From the NCBI GenBank assembly GCA_900769545.1, contig CAAGGZ010000149.1, positions 1 through 11,593 on the forward strand: DNA of 11,593 nucleotides, written 5' to 3'. The notes beneath the pieces were generated by a model, which was not told where the DNA came from, ran no database searches, and saw nothing but the letters and a program-made list of their open reading frames with translations. Numbering within the stretch: position 1 is the first letter of the stretch; each line of letters begins with the position of its first letter. Positions 1 to 6,445 of this stretch are shown one piece after another. The stretch comes from Clostridia bacterium (GTDB taxonomy: Bacteria; Bacillota; Clostridia; Christensenellales; Borkfalkiaceae). A program made the position numbers and the translations under genes.

Positions 1-584
1 ATGACGTAAGTGGGGGGCAGGTACGCGTTGACGGGGTAGACGTGCGCAATGAAGCTACGCAGGAAAGCCTTAGAAAACGCATTGGCGTAGTACCGCAAAA
101 AGCGATGTTGTTCAAAGGCACGATTCGTGAAAACCTGCTCTGGGGCAAGCCAACGGCTACGGATGAGGAGCTCATGTCGGCGGTAAGAATCGCGCAGGCA
201 GAGGACGTGGTTTTGGATAAAGGAGGCTTGGACGCCATAATAGAGCAGGGCGGTAAAAACCTTTCGGGCGGTCAAAAACAACGTTTAACGATTGCGCGCG
301 CGCTTGTGCGTGATCCTGAAATCTTGATATTGGACGACTCGTCGTCGGCGCTCGATTACGCGACGGACGCGGCGCTCAGAAAAGAAATTAAAAAATTAAA
401 AACGACGGTATTTATCGTTTCGCAGAGGGCGTCCTCTGTGCGTGACGCGGACAAAATCATCGTATTGGACGACGGGGAAAAGGTCGGTATGGGTACGCAC
501 GAGGAATTGATGAACTCCTGCGAAGTATACAAGGAAATTTACTTCTCGCAATACGAAGCGGATAAAGGAGGGCAGACGGCATGA
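1..584 (+). CDS. ABC exporter half-transporter, C-terminal part (degenerate NBD subunit)
   Basis: This is the 3' end of a gene whose start lies before the window; the frame is open from base 3. Only the nucleotide-binding domain (NBD) remains. Visible are the Q-loop (VVPQ), an intact ABC signature LSGGQ (codons from 261), a Walker B ending LILDD with Asp instead of the catalytic Glu (codon 336-338), and Gln instead of the switch His (VSQRAS, codon 423-425). In heterodimeric type IV exporters such as TM287/288, BmrCD and LmrCD, one subunit carries this degenerate catalytic set but a good signature. The next gene has the mirror-image pattern and overlaps by 4 bases (ATGA), so the two very likely form one membrane exporter. 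The substrate (drug, lipid or peptide) cannot be read from the sequence. Walker A and the membrane domain are outside the window. Confidence 0.93.
   Translation, partial: DVSGGQVRVDGVDVRNEATQESLRKRIGVVPQKAMLFKGTIRENLLWGKPTATDEELMSAVRIAQAEDVVLDKGGLDAIIEQGGKNLSGGQKQRLTIARALVRDPEILILDDSSSALDYATDAALRKEIKKLKTTVFIVSQRASSVRDADKIIVLDDGEKVGMGTHEELMNSCEVYKEIYFSQYEADKGGQTA
11..31 (+). repeat. 21-bp exact repeat, copy 1
   Basis: Bases 11-31, inside the first ABC gene, are identical to 5077-5097 inside yqfD. Both copies are read in the same frame and encode GGQVRV. Such a match between unrelated genes is unlikely in random sequence, but shared codon preference for the same hexapeptide makes coincidence possible. 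Confidence 0.6.
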
Positions 585-2332
585 GTAAGCAGACTGTAAC
601 CTCTAAAAAGCAAAAAGGCGCGCTTTCGCGAGTGCTTCGCTACGTTATGCGCTATCCCGTTTCTTTGACGGGCACGCTGTTGTTTTCCGTTATCACGGTT
701 GTCGCAACCCTTTGCGTGCCTGTGTTTTTCGGGGACGCCGTCGATTGTATCGCAGAGTACGGCGTACAGTGGAAAGAACTGCAAAATGTTTTTGTAAAAG
801 TCCTTTTGGCGGTGGGAATTGCCGCGCTTTCCCAATGGCTTTTGAGCCTTTCTAACAACCGCATTTCCTGTAACGTGGTGCGTGATATTCGAAAGGACGC
901 GTTTGAGAAGCTCGGCGCGTTGCCTCTTCAATATATCGACACGCACGCCCATGGGGATACGGTGAGTCGTATCGTTGCCGACGCTGACCAGTTTTCGGAC
1001 GGGCTTTTGATGGGCTTCACACAATTTTTTACGGGTATTATGACGATTTTGGGTACGATTGCATTTATGCTTGTTACCAATGTGAAAATCGGTATTGTTG
1101 TCGTGTTGGTAACGCCGTTGTCGTTGTTTGTGGCGAAATTTGTGGCAACGCATACCCATAAATATTTCAAACAGCAGGCGCAGACCCGTGGGGAGCAAAC
1201 GGCATTCACAGAAGAAGCCATCGTAGGCTTAAAAACCACGCAGGCATTCTCTCACGAAAGAGAAAACGAAGCAAAATTCGATGAAATCAACGCTCGTTTG
1301 GAAAAAGCGGCGATGAACGCCACGTTCTATTCCTCGCTCGTCAATCCCTCGACAAGATTTATCAACAATCTCGTATATGCGTTGGTGGCGTTGCTTGGCG
1401 CTTTGGACGTAGTTGGCGGCGTATTCACCGTCGGCGGTCTCACCAAGTTTTTATCCTATGCGAATCAGTACACCAAGCCGTTTAATGAAATTACGGGCGT
1501 AATTACCGAGCTGAAGAGCTCCTTTGCCTGCGCCGTGCGTATTTTTGAGCTTATCGACGAAACGGAAGAGAGCTCCGATAAGGGCAAAGCCGAGCTGATA
1601 CAGGTTACGGGAAACGTGCGCTTACAAGATGTATCTTTCTCGTACAGAGCGGACAGAAAACTGATTGAAGACCTTTCTTTGGAAGTAAAACCCGGGCAAC
1701 GCGTTGCCATTGTTGGAAAAACAGGGAGCGGTAAAACGACGCTCATTAACCTTTTGATGCGTTTTTATGACGTGGATAAAGGCTCGGTTTTGGTAGAGGA
1801 ACAGGACGTAAGAGACCTGACGAGGAACTCCTTGCGCAGTCATTACGGTATGGTATTGCAGGAAACTTGGTTAAAGAGCGGTACGGTACGTGAAAATTTA
1901 AAAATGGGCAAACCCGAAGCTACGGACGAGGAAATGATAGAGGCGGCGAAGGCTTCGCACGCGCATAGCTTTATTCGCCGTATGGAAAAGGGGTATGACA
2001 CCGTACTCTCTGAAGAGGGCGGAAATCTTTCCGAAGGACAGAAGCAGCTTCTTTGTATCACGCGTATTATGTTGGCGCAACCGCCCATGCTGATATTGGA
2101 CGAAGCGACTTCTTCTATCGATACCCGAACGGAGCGCAAAATCAACGACGCTTTTGATAAATTGATGACGGGCAGAACTTCTTTTGTCGTAGCGCACCGT
2201 CTTTCTACGATTGTGGGGGCAGATTGCATTTTGGTTATGGAGTCCGGTCACGTTGTGGAAAAAGGTACGCATAAGGAGCTTTTGGAAAAAGGCGGCGCGT
2301 ATGCGAAGCTCTATAACGGACAATTTGCATAA
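581..2332 (+). CDS. ABC exporter half-transporter (catalytic NBD subunit)
   Basis: A complete 583-residue half-transporter. Residues about 20-310 form an ABC type-1 membrane domain with hydrophobic helices near 25-50, 70-90, 140-185 and 255-285. Residues about 340-583 form the NBD. Walker A is GKTGSGKT (379-386), Walker B is LILDE with catalytic Glu508, and the H-loop has His539. The signature is altered to LSEGQ (483-487). This complements the upstream subunit, which has a good signature but lacks Glu and His, so the pair should have one active and one degenerate ATP site, as in TM287/288 and BmrCD. The ATG overlaps the upstream stop, which points to translational coupling and a heterodimer. 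The substrate is unknown; such pairs often export drugs or lipids. Confidence 0.95.
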   Translation: MSKQTVTSKKQKGALSRVLRYVMRYPVSLTGTLLFSVITVVATLCVPVFFGDAVDCIAEYGVQWKELQNVFVKVLLAVGIAALSQWLLSLSNNRISCNVVRDIRKDAFEKLGALPLQYIDTHAHGDTVSRIVADADQFSDGLLMGFTQFFTGIMTILGTIAFMLVTNVKIGIVVVLVTPLSLFVAKFVATHTHKYFKQQAQTRGEQTAFTEEAIVGLKTTQAFSHERENEAKFDEINARLEKAAMNATFYSSLVNPSTRFINNLVYALVALLGALDVVGGVFTVGGLTKFLSYANQYTKPFNEITGVITELKSSFACAVRIFELIDETEESSDKGKAELIQVTGNVRLQDVSFSYRADRKLIEDLSLEVKPGQRVAIVGKTGSGKTTLINLLMRFYDVDKGSVLVEEQDVRDLTRNSLRSHYGMVLQETWLKSGTVRENLKMGKPEATDEEMIEAAKASHAHSFIRRMEKGYDTVLSEEGGNLSEGQKQLLCITRIMLAQPPMLILDEATSSIDTRTERKINDAFDKLMTGRTSFVVAHRLSTIVGADCILVMESGHVVEKGTHKELLEKGGAYAKLYNGQFA

Positions 2333-2348
2333 CTAATAAGGAATTCTA

Positions 2349-3968
2349 ATGAGAAAAGAAATTGTAAAAAAACAAAATAAGAAAATGGCAAGTCTCTATC
2401 GGGATTTTGTCCAGCTCGTGCTTGTCGGCTCTGTCACGGGGATATTTGCAGGGGTTATTGTGACGCTGTTTAATATCCTTGCGCACGAGGGCGAGGCGAT
2501 TTCCCGTGATATGTACGCCTACGTTCGCGCGAATCCCGTATGGATTCCCGTGCTTGTGTTGGCGCTCGCGCTCGTTGCGTTTATGCTCGGTGTAGCGGTG
2601 CAAATTTCTCGCGCGATAGGCGGTTGTGGGATTCCGCAGGCGGAGGGCGCAACGAGAGGGAGTATCCGTTTTAAATGGTACCGAGACATTACGGCGATGT
2701 TTGCAGCCAGTCTTTTGAGTATATTTATGGGGCTTTCTATCGGTACGGAAGGACCGAGCGTATTCATAGGCGCTTGCGCGGGGGACGGCGTTTCGTCGAT
2801 GCTCCGCCGCAATCAAATGATTCGAAGATACCAAATAACGGGCGGCGCGTGTACGGGGCTTGCCGTTGCGTCCAATGCGCCTTTGACGGGTATGGCGTTT
2901 GCTTTTGAGGAAGCGCATAAGCGTTTTACGCCCGAAGTATTCATTTGCGCCTTTTCATCCGTTGTGTTTGGTATGTTGGCAAGAACGGCGATTTATCACG
3001 CTCTGCATAAGGAAATTCACAGTTCTTTCCACTCGTATGTGTTTCACGAAATGCCCGTAAGCAGTTACGGCTTTGTGTTGCTTGCAGGGATTGTTTGCGG
3101 TTTGATGGGGGTTTTGTTTTATAAGCTTTGCTTTAAAGCGCGAAAGCTTTTTAAAAAAATTAAACCGCACGACAAGCGTTTTCGCCCTGTATTTCGTATT
3201 TTTGTAGCCGTACTTTTGGGCGGTTTGGTGTCTTTTATAGCAACGGGCGTTATGGGCGGCGGTCACGATTTGATTGAATCGCTCGGCACGCGCGGCGGTT
3301 TGAGCTCTCCCACTACGGAAGCGGCGTTCGGAGCGTCGCTTGTACTCACTTTGGCGATTACGTTGGTATTGAAATTCTTTATCACGACCGTAAACGTCGG
3401 TGCAGGCGTGCCTTGCGGCATTTTCATTCCCATTATCGCTATCGGGGCGTGTCTTGGCGGACTTTTGAACTCCCTTTGGATGAAAATGGGTATGGACGCG
3501 CAGTATTGCGATTTGATGGTTATGATTTGTATGGCGGCGTTTTTTACTACTATTGTTAAAGCGCCCATTACTTCGATTATTATGATTTGTGAGTTTACGG
3601 GCAGTTTTGCGCCCTTGCTCCCTGTGATTATCGCCGTTTCCATGGGATATATCATCGGCGAAATGTCTCGTACCGACGGTATTTATGAGGAGCTTTTGGA
3701 AGTATACGAACACGAAAACGGCATTCACGAGCGCGCTCGCAAAGAGGTGTACGTGCTCGGCGTTGCAACGGGAGCGATTGCAGACAAGCGTGAAGTGCGC
3801 GACGTGTTGTGGCCTGCTGGGGCTCGAGTAACCGAGATTTCCCGTGGGGAGGAGCTCATTTTACCTGAGGGCGATACTATTCTGCACGGCGGCGATATTT
3901 TGACCATCGTTTGCCTCACAGACGAACCTGCAAAAATTCGTGACGAGCTCACGCATATTTTAGGATAA
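2349..3968 (+). CDS. CLC-family chloride/proton antiporter with C-terminal TrkA-C (RCK_C) domain
   Basis: A 539-residue membrane protein. The CLC signature motifs appear in order: GCGIP (92-96, usually GSGIP), GTEGP (132-136, usually GREGP) with gating Glu134, NAPLTG followed by FEE (186-188), GIFIP (357-361), and a Tyr446 in GIYEELL that matches the inner-gate Tyr of E. coli ClC-ec1. The second Glu of FEE aligns with the proton Glu203 of ClC-ec1, which favours coupled H+/Cl- exchange over a channel. Residues about 465-539 resemble a TrkA-C/RCK_C ligand-binding domain (ILPEGDTIL..GDIL), a known fusion in bacterial CLC proteins that suggests small-ligand regulation. Cys93 at the selectivity-filter Ser is unusual. 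An AAGGAA site lies 5 bases before the ATG, and the gene starts 16 bases after the ABC pair, so co-transcription is likely. Confidence 0.93.
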   Translation: MRKEIVKKQNKKMASLYRDFVQLVLVGSVTGIFAGVIVTLFNILAHEGEAISRDMYAYVRANPVWIPVLVLALALVAFMLGVAVQISRAIGGCGIPQAEGATRGSIRFKWYRDITAMFAASLLSIFMGLSIGTEGPSVFIGACAGDGVSSMLRRNQMIRRYQITGGACTGLAVASNAPLTGMAFAFEEAHKRFTPEVFICAFSSVVFGMLARTAIYHALHKEIHSSFHSYVFHEMPVSSYGFVLLAGIVCGLMGVLFYKLCFKARKLFKKIKPHDKRFRPVFRIFVAVLLGGLVSFIATGVMGGGHDLIESLGTRGGLSSPTTEAAFGASLVLTLAITLVLKFFITTVNVGAGVPCGIFIPIIAIGACLGGLLNSLWMKMGMDAQYCDLMVMICMAAFFTTIVKAPITSIIMICEFTGSFAPLLPVIIAVSMGYIIGEMSRTDGIYEELLEVYEHENGIHERARKEVYVLGVATGAIADKREVRDVLWPAGARVTEISRGEELILPEGDTILHGGDILTIVCLTDEPAKIRDELTHILG

Positions 3969-4032
3969 TTGAATCCGTACCTGCTACCTATATTTTTATT
4001 TCAACGCGTATCTGGTATGCTTGTTTTTAAAA

Positions 4033-4062
4033 GTCATAAACGTGTTTTCTTCGTCATATAGT
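4033..4062 (+). promoter_or_regulatory. candidate sigma-E-type promoter of yqfC-yqfD
   Basis: A -35-like GTCATAAA (4033-4040) and a -10-like CATATAGT (4055-4062) are separated by 14 bases. This resembles the mother-cell sigma-E consensus (ATA-centred -35, CATACAnT-like -10, spacer about 14). The yqfC-yqfD pair is known as sigma-E dependent in B. subtilis, which supports the call. The predicted transcript start near 4069 falls inside the SD run, leaving a leader of only about 12 bases, so the exact start is uncertain. Confidence 0.45.
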
Positions 4063-4080
4063 AGACGGGGAGGGGCGTAT

Positions 4081-4380
4081 ATGCGATTGTACGATGAAAT
4101 TTTTAGGGACGTAGACGGGGTGGCAGGGGCTCGGTGTTTGTTTTTGCCGGGTGGCGGCGGATATTTTGAAAACGTGAAATCGGTGGAGGACTTTTCGCCG
4201 CAGGAAGTGATAATCCTGTTTCCGCGCTGTCGGGTTTTGGTGGAAGGCGTTGGGTTGTCTATCAAAAAGTATTGTGACGGCGATTTACAGCTTTCGGGAA
4301 AAATTTTTTCCTGTGAAGTAGTCAGCGACGGCTCGAAGATAGGCAGTCAAGTTCCCCAAAAAGAGAAAAAAGAGGGATAA
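4081..4380 (+). CDS. yqfC: Sporulation protein, YabP/YqfC family
   Basis: A 99-residue soluble protein. The core ENVKSVEDFSPQEVIILF, then VLVEGVGLSIKKY and LQLSGKIFSCE, follows the YabP/YqfC family pattern of short beta-strands. Length is normal for the family. I chose the ATG at 4081 because GGGGAGGGG (4067-4075) lies 5 bases upstream; an in-frame TTG at 4021 would extend the protein across the likely promoter and lacks a convincing SD. The neighbour yqfD starts 1 base after the stop, the standard pairing. The family is expressed in the mother cell during sporulation under sigma-E. Its molecular role is not well established. Confidence 0.87.
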   Translation: MRLYDEIFRDVDGVAGARCLFLPGGGGYFENVKSVEDFSPQEVIILFPRCRVLVEGVGLSIKKYCDGDLQLSGKIFSCEVVSDGSKIGSQVPQKEKKEG

Positions 4381-4381
4381 A

Positions 4382-5296
4382 ATGCCTTTTTTGGACTCCC
4401 GAGACGTATTTTTGATAGAGGGAACTATGCCCCAACGCGCTCTTTTACGACTTAAAAGAGCAAAAATCGACCTCTATCATGTAAAAAAAATCAAAAAAAA
4501 TCAAATACTTTTTAGTGTAAGCCAAAAAGATAGTGAAAAAGTTTTTGCAATTTATCCAAATGTGTGTTATAATATATCCGTATACAGTCCTTTCACGGTG
4601 AAAAAAATCGGCGTGGAGGGCGTTGCGCGGTATTTGGAAAAAGGCAAACGCCGCGTCGGATTGTTGCTTGGCGGATTGTTTTGTATGGCTTCGCTGTTTT
4701 ACTTTGACGGTTTTGTGTTTTCGGTGGAGCTCACCGCCTCAACCGTCTATGAAAGGGAAACAAAAATCGCCTTGGAAAGCGTCGGGATTAAGCCCTTTTC
4801 GCTTTTTCGAGCCGATAAAACGGATTTGGCTTGCGCGCAAATCCTTGCCTTGGACGGCGTGGAGTTTTGCTCCGTCCGAAAAAACGGTTTTTTTGTAGAA
4901 GTGGAGATTCGTTGCAGTCCGTTTGAGACGCTTCGTTTGCAAACAGGGGCGCTCGTAACGCCTCGAACAGGAAAATTGCTGGAATTGACGGTTTTAAAGG
5001 GTACGCCGACAAAAGAAATCGGCGAGGAAGTACGCGCAGGAGAAACGCTGGTAAAAGACCTGCTTGAAACAGAAGATGGGGGGCAGGTACGCGTTGAAAC
5101 GGTTGCCCGCGCGCAGATAGGGTGCGTGTACGAGGCGAGTTTTGACGTAGAGACGGAAGAAGAGGCGTTCGCTTTGGCGTATTTGGAGCTTCGTTTATCC
5201 GATAAAGATACCATTGTAAATCGGTGTATAGAGCAAAGGAATAACTTGTTTCACGTGAAAGTAGAGTATATTATTTTGCTTTCAATGAATTTATAA
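4382..5296 (+). CDS. yqfD: Sporulation protein YqfD
   Basis: A 304-residue membrane protein. The N-terminal part (1-90) is cytoplasmic and basic. One membrane segment lies near 93-115 (VGLLLGGLFCMASLFYFDGF). A C-terminal domain of about 190 residues follows, with a POTRA-like repeat (VYERETKIALESVGI) and a barrel-sandwich-like segment (VTPRTGKLLELTVLKGTPT, EEVRAGETLV). This matches the YqfD family, although at 304 residues it is shorter than the roughly 400 of B. subtilis YqfD. GAGGG lies 5 bases before the ATG, and the gene sits directly behind yqfC. The family is sigma-E dependent and needed for efficient sporulation in B. subtilis; its biochemical role is unclear. The early coding part is unusually A-rich and carries twin A8 tracts and a promoter-like element. 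Confidence 0.87.
   Translation: MPFLDSRDVFLIEGTMPQRALLRLKRAKIDLYHVKKIKKNQILFSVSQKDSEKVFAIYPNVCYNISVYSPFTVKKIGVEGVARYLEKGKRRVGLLLGGLFCMASLFYFDGFVFSVELTASTVYERETKIALESVGIKPFSLFRADKTDLACAQILALDGVEFCSVRKNGFFVEVEIRCSPFETLRLQTGALVTPRTGKLLELTVLKGTPTKEIGEEVRAGETLVKDLLETEDGGQVRVETVARAQIGCVYEASFDVETEEEAFALAYLELRLSDKDTIVNRCIEQRNNLFHVKVEYIILLSMNL
4545..4573 (+). promoter_or_regulatory. candidate sigma-A promoter inside yqfD
   Basis: TTGCAA (4545-4550) and a perfect TATAAT (4568-4573) are separated by exactly 17 bases, and TG at 4565-4566 gives an extended -10 (TGtTATAAT). The -35 matches TTGACA at 4 of 6 positions. The surroundings are more AT-rich than the rest of the window. The element could supply vegetative transcription to phoH and the genes after it, independent of the sporulation promoter. 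A chance match in AT-rich coding DNA is the alternative. Confidence 0.42.
5077..5097 (+). repeat. 21-bp exact repeat, copy 2
   Basis: This copy lies within yqfD and is identical to bases 11-31. The flanking bases differ on both sides, and no inverted repeats or target duplications surround either copy, so it is not an obvious mobile element. Confidence 0.6.
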
Positions 5297-5297
5297 T
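5292..5297 (+). promoter_or_regulatory. isolated TATAAT -10 hexamer before phoH
   Basis: A perfect TATAAT overlaps the yqfD stop codon. No TTGACA-like hexamer lies 16-18 bases upstream (that position reads tattat) and there is no extended TG, so this is a weak candidate. If it is used, transcription would begin near 5304, putting the stem-loop at 5302-5329 almost at the 5' end of the phoH message. Confidence 0.25.
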
Positions 5298-5301
5298 TTG
5301 T

Positions 5302-5329
5302 GCCACTCAGAAAGGCGTTTTTGGGTGGC
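5302..5329 (+). promoter_or_regulatory. 12-bp stem-loop between yqfD and phoH
   Basis: The arms 5302-5313 and 5318-5329 pair over all 12 positions (10 Watson-Crick, 2 G-U) around a GGCG tetraloop. It begins 6 bases after the yqfD stop. The downstream bases read taacatatac, so the U-run of an intrinsic terminator is missing. It may be an mRNA-processing or stability element, or a weak attenuator separating yqfC-yqfD from the housekeeping genes. Confidence 0.55.
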
Positions 5330-5342
5330 TAACATATACGCG

Positions 5343-5378
5343 TGCGCGAGGGCGCATAATGCGCGGGCGATCCCGCGC
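5343..5378 (+). promoter_or_regulatory. GC-rich alternative hairpins just before the phoH SD
   Basis: Three stems share arms here: tgcgc/gcgca (5343-5347 with 5352-5356), gcgca/tgcgc (5352-5356 with 5360-5364), and the strongest, gcgcggg/cccgcgc (5361-5367 with 5372-5378) around a CGAT loop. The last ends 4 bases before the GGGAGG SD (5383-5388). Neighbouring stems are mutually exclusive, which suggests a switchable or translation-tuning leader. No known riboswitch family was recognised. Confidence 0.45.
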
Positions 5379-5395
5379 GAGTGGGAGGAATTACG

Positions 5396-6439
5396 TTGTC
5401 GAAGACGGAAAAGACAATCAAAACCGTGGACGTGAAGTCCGTGGACAAGCTGGCGAAAATTTTAGGTACGTTTGACGAAAATCTCAATTTTCTCTGCAAG
5501 GAATTGGACGTGCTTGCTTACGTAGAGGGCGTAAAAATTCGTTTGGAGGGGGAAGAAGAGGGGGTTGCGCTTAGCGAACAAGTGCTCTCTGCGTTGGTGT
5601 CCTTTGTGGAAAACGGCGAAGAAGTGGATAAGAGCCGTATGGCATACTGTATCGAGCTTGCCAAAGAGGGCAGAGCGGACGAAATCGCCTCTTTATCCGA
5701 GGGAGTTGTGGCAATCACGGCGCGAGGCAAACAGATTAAATGCAAAACGGTCGGACAAAAAGCATACGTAGACGCCATCAAAAAGGATACGGTGGTATTT
5801 GGCGTAGGCCCTGCCGGTACGGGAAAGACGTACTTGGCGGTATGTATGGCGGTGTCGGCGTTTAAAAGTAAGCAGGTGGAGAAGATTTTGCTCACCCGTC
5901 CTGCGGTGGAAGCAGGCGAAAAGATCGGGTTTTTGCCCGGGGATTTGCAAACGAAAGTCGATCCCTATTTAAGACCGTTGTACGACGCTTTGCAGGAATT
6001 GCTCGGTTTAGATACCTATGCGAAGTTAATGGAGCGCGGCGTGATTGAAGTTGCGCCTCTTGCCTATATGCGAGGCAGAACGCTTTCCAATGCGTTTATC
6101 ATTTTAGACGAAGCGCAAAACACGACGAAAGAACAGATGAAAATGTTCCTCACCCGAATGGGCGAAGGTAGTAAGATGGTAGTGACGGGCGACGTCACGC
6201 AAATAGATTTAGACGGGAAAGCGAGCGGACTTGTCCACGCTACGCAAATTTTGGACGGCGTAGAGGGAATATCCGTTTGCAGACTGACGGCGAAGGACGT
6301 TGTCAGACATCCCTTGGTGATGCGTATTATTCGCGCTTACGAAAAGGACGCGCAAACGCAAGAAAACGCTGAAACGAAAAAGAAAAGAAGCACGTTTTCA
6401 AACGGCGCGCCCCGTGTGAAAAACACGGAAGGAGAATAA
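5396..6439 (+). CDS. phoH: PhoH-family ATPase
   Basis: A 347-residue cytoplasmic P-loop ATPase. Walker A is GPAGTGKT (138-145), Walker B is FIILDEAQN (234-242) with D238-E239, and RPAVEAGEKIGFLPGDLQTK, GRTLSN and VVTGDVTQIDL are hallmark PhoH segments. The N-terminal 100 residues form the family's small KH-like domain. The C-terminal 25 residues are charged and variable. I chose the TTG at 5396 because GGGAGG sits 7 bases upstream; the GTG at 5381 overlaps that SD and is unlikely. PhoH proteins are linked to RNA metabolism, and the conserved pairing with ybeY supports a role near ribosomal RNA maturation, but the substrate is unproven. Confidence 0.93.
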   Translation: MSKTEKTIKTVDVKSVDKLAKILGTFDENLNFLCKELDVLAYVEGVKIRLEGEEEGVALSEQVLSALVSFVENGEEVDKSRMAYCIELAKEGRADEIASLSEGVVAITARGKQIKCKTVGQKAYVDAIKKDTVVFGVGPAGTGKTYLAVCMAVSAFKSKQVEKILLTRPAVEAGEKIGFLPGDLQTKVDPYLRPLYDALQELLGLDTYAKLMERGVIEVAPLAYMRGRTLSNAFIILDEAQNTTKEQMKMFLTRMGEGSKMVVTGDVTQIDLDGKASGLVHATQILDGVEGISVCRLTAKDVVRHPLVMRIIRAYEKDAQTQENAETKKKRSTFSNGAPRVKNTEGE

Positions 6440-6445
6440 CGAAAG

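Noticed and set aside
539..1198. 219-codon open frame on the - strand
   Set aside because: It lies wholly across the two ABC genes, has a Lys/Arg/His/Cys-rich composition and no recognisable domain.
2955..3728. 257-codon open frame on the - strand inside the CLC gene
   Set aside because: Its Asn/His/Arg-rich composition is typical of antisense to a membrane protein, and the + strand CLC motifs are unambiguous.
3969..4032. Terminator between the CLC gene and yqfC
   Set aside because: The stretch is T-rich but I found no convincing inverted repeat before it.
5302..5329. Intrinsic terminator after yqfD
   Set aside because: The stem is good but no T-run follows, so termination is not supported.
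5355..5360. CATAAT as a -10 element
   Set aside because: It is embedded in the GC hairpin arms and no -35 lies at the right distance.
5381..5395. GTG start for phoH
   Set aside because: It overlaps the GGGAGG that serves the TTG at 5396.
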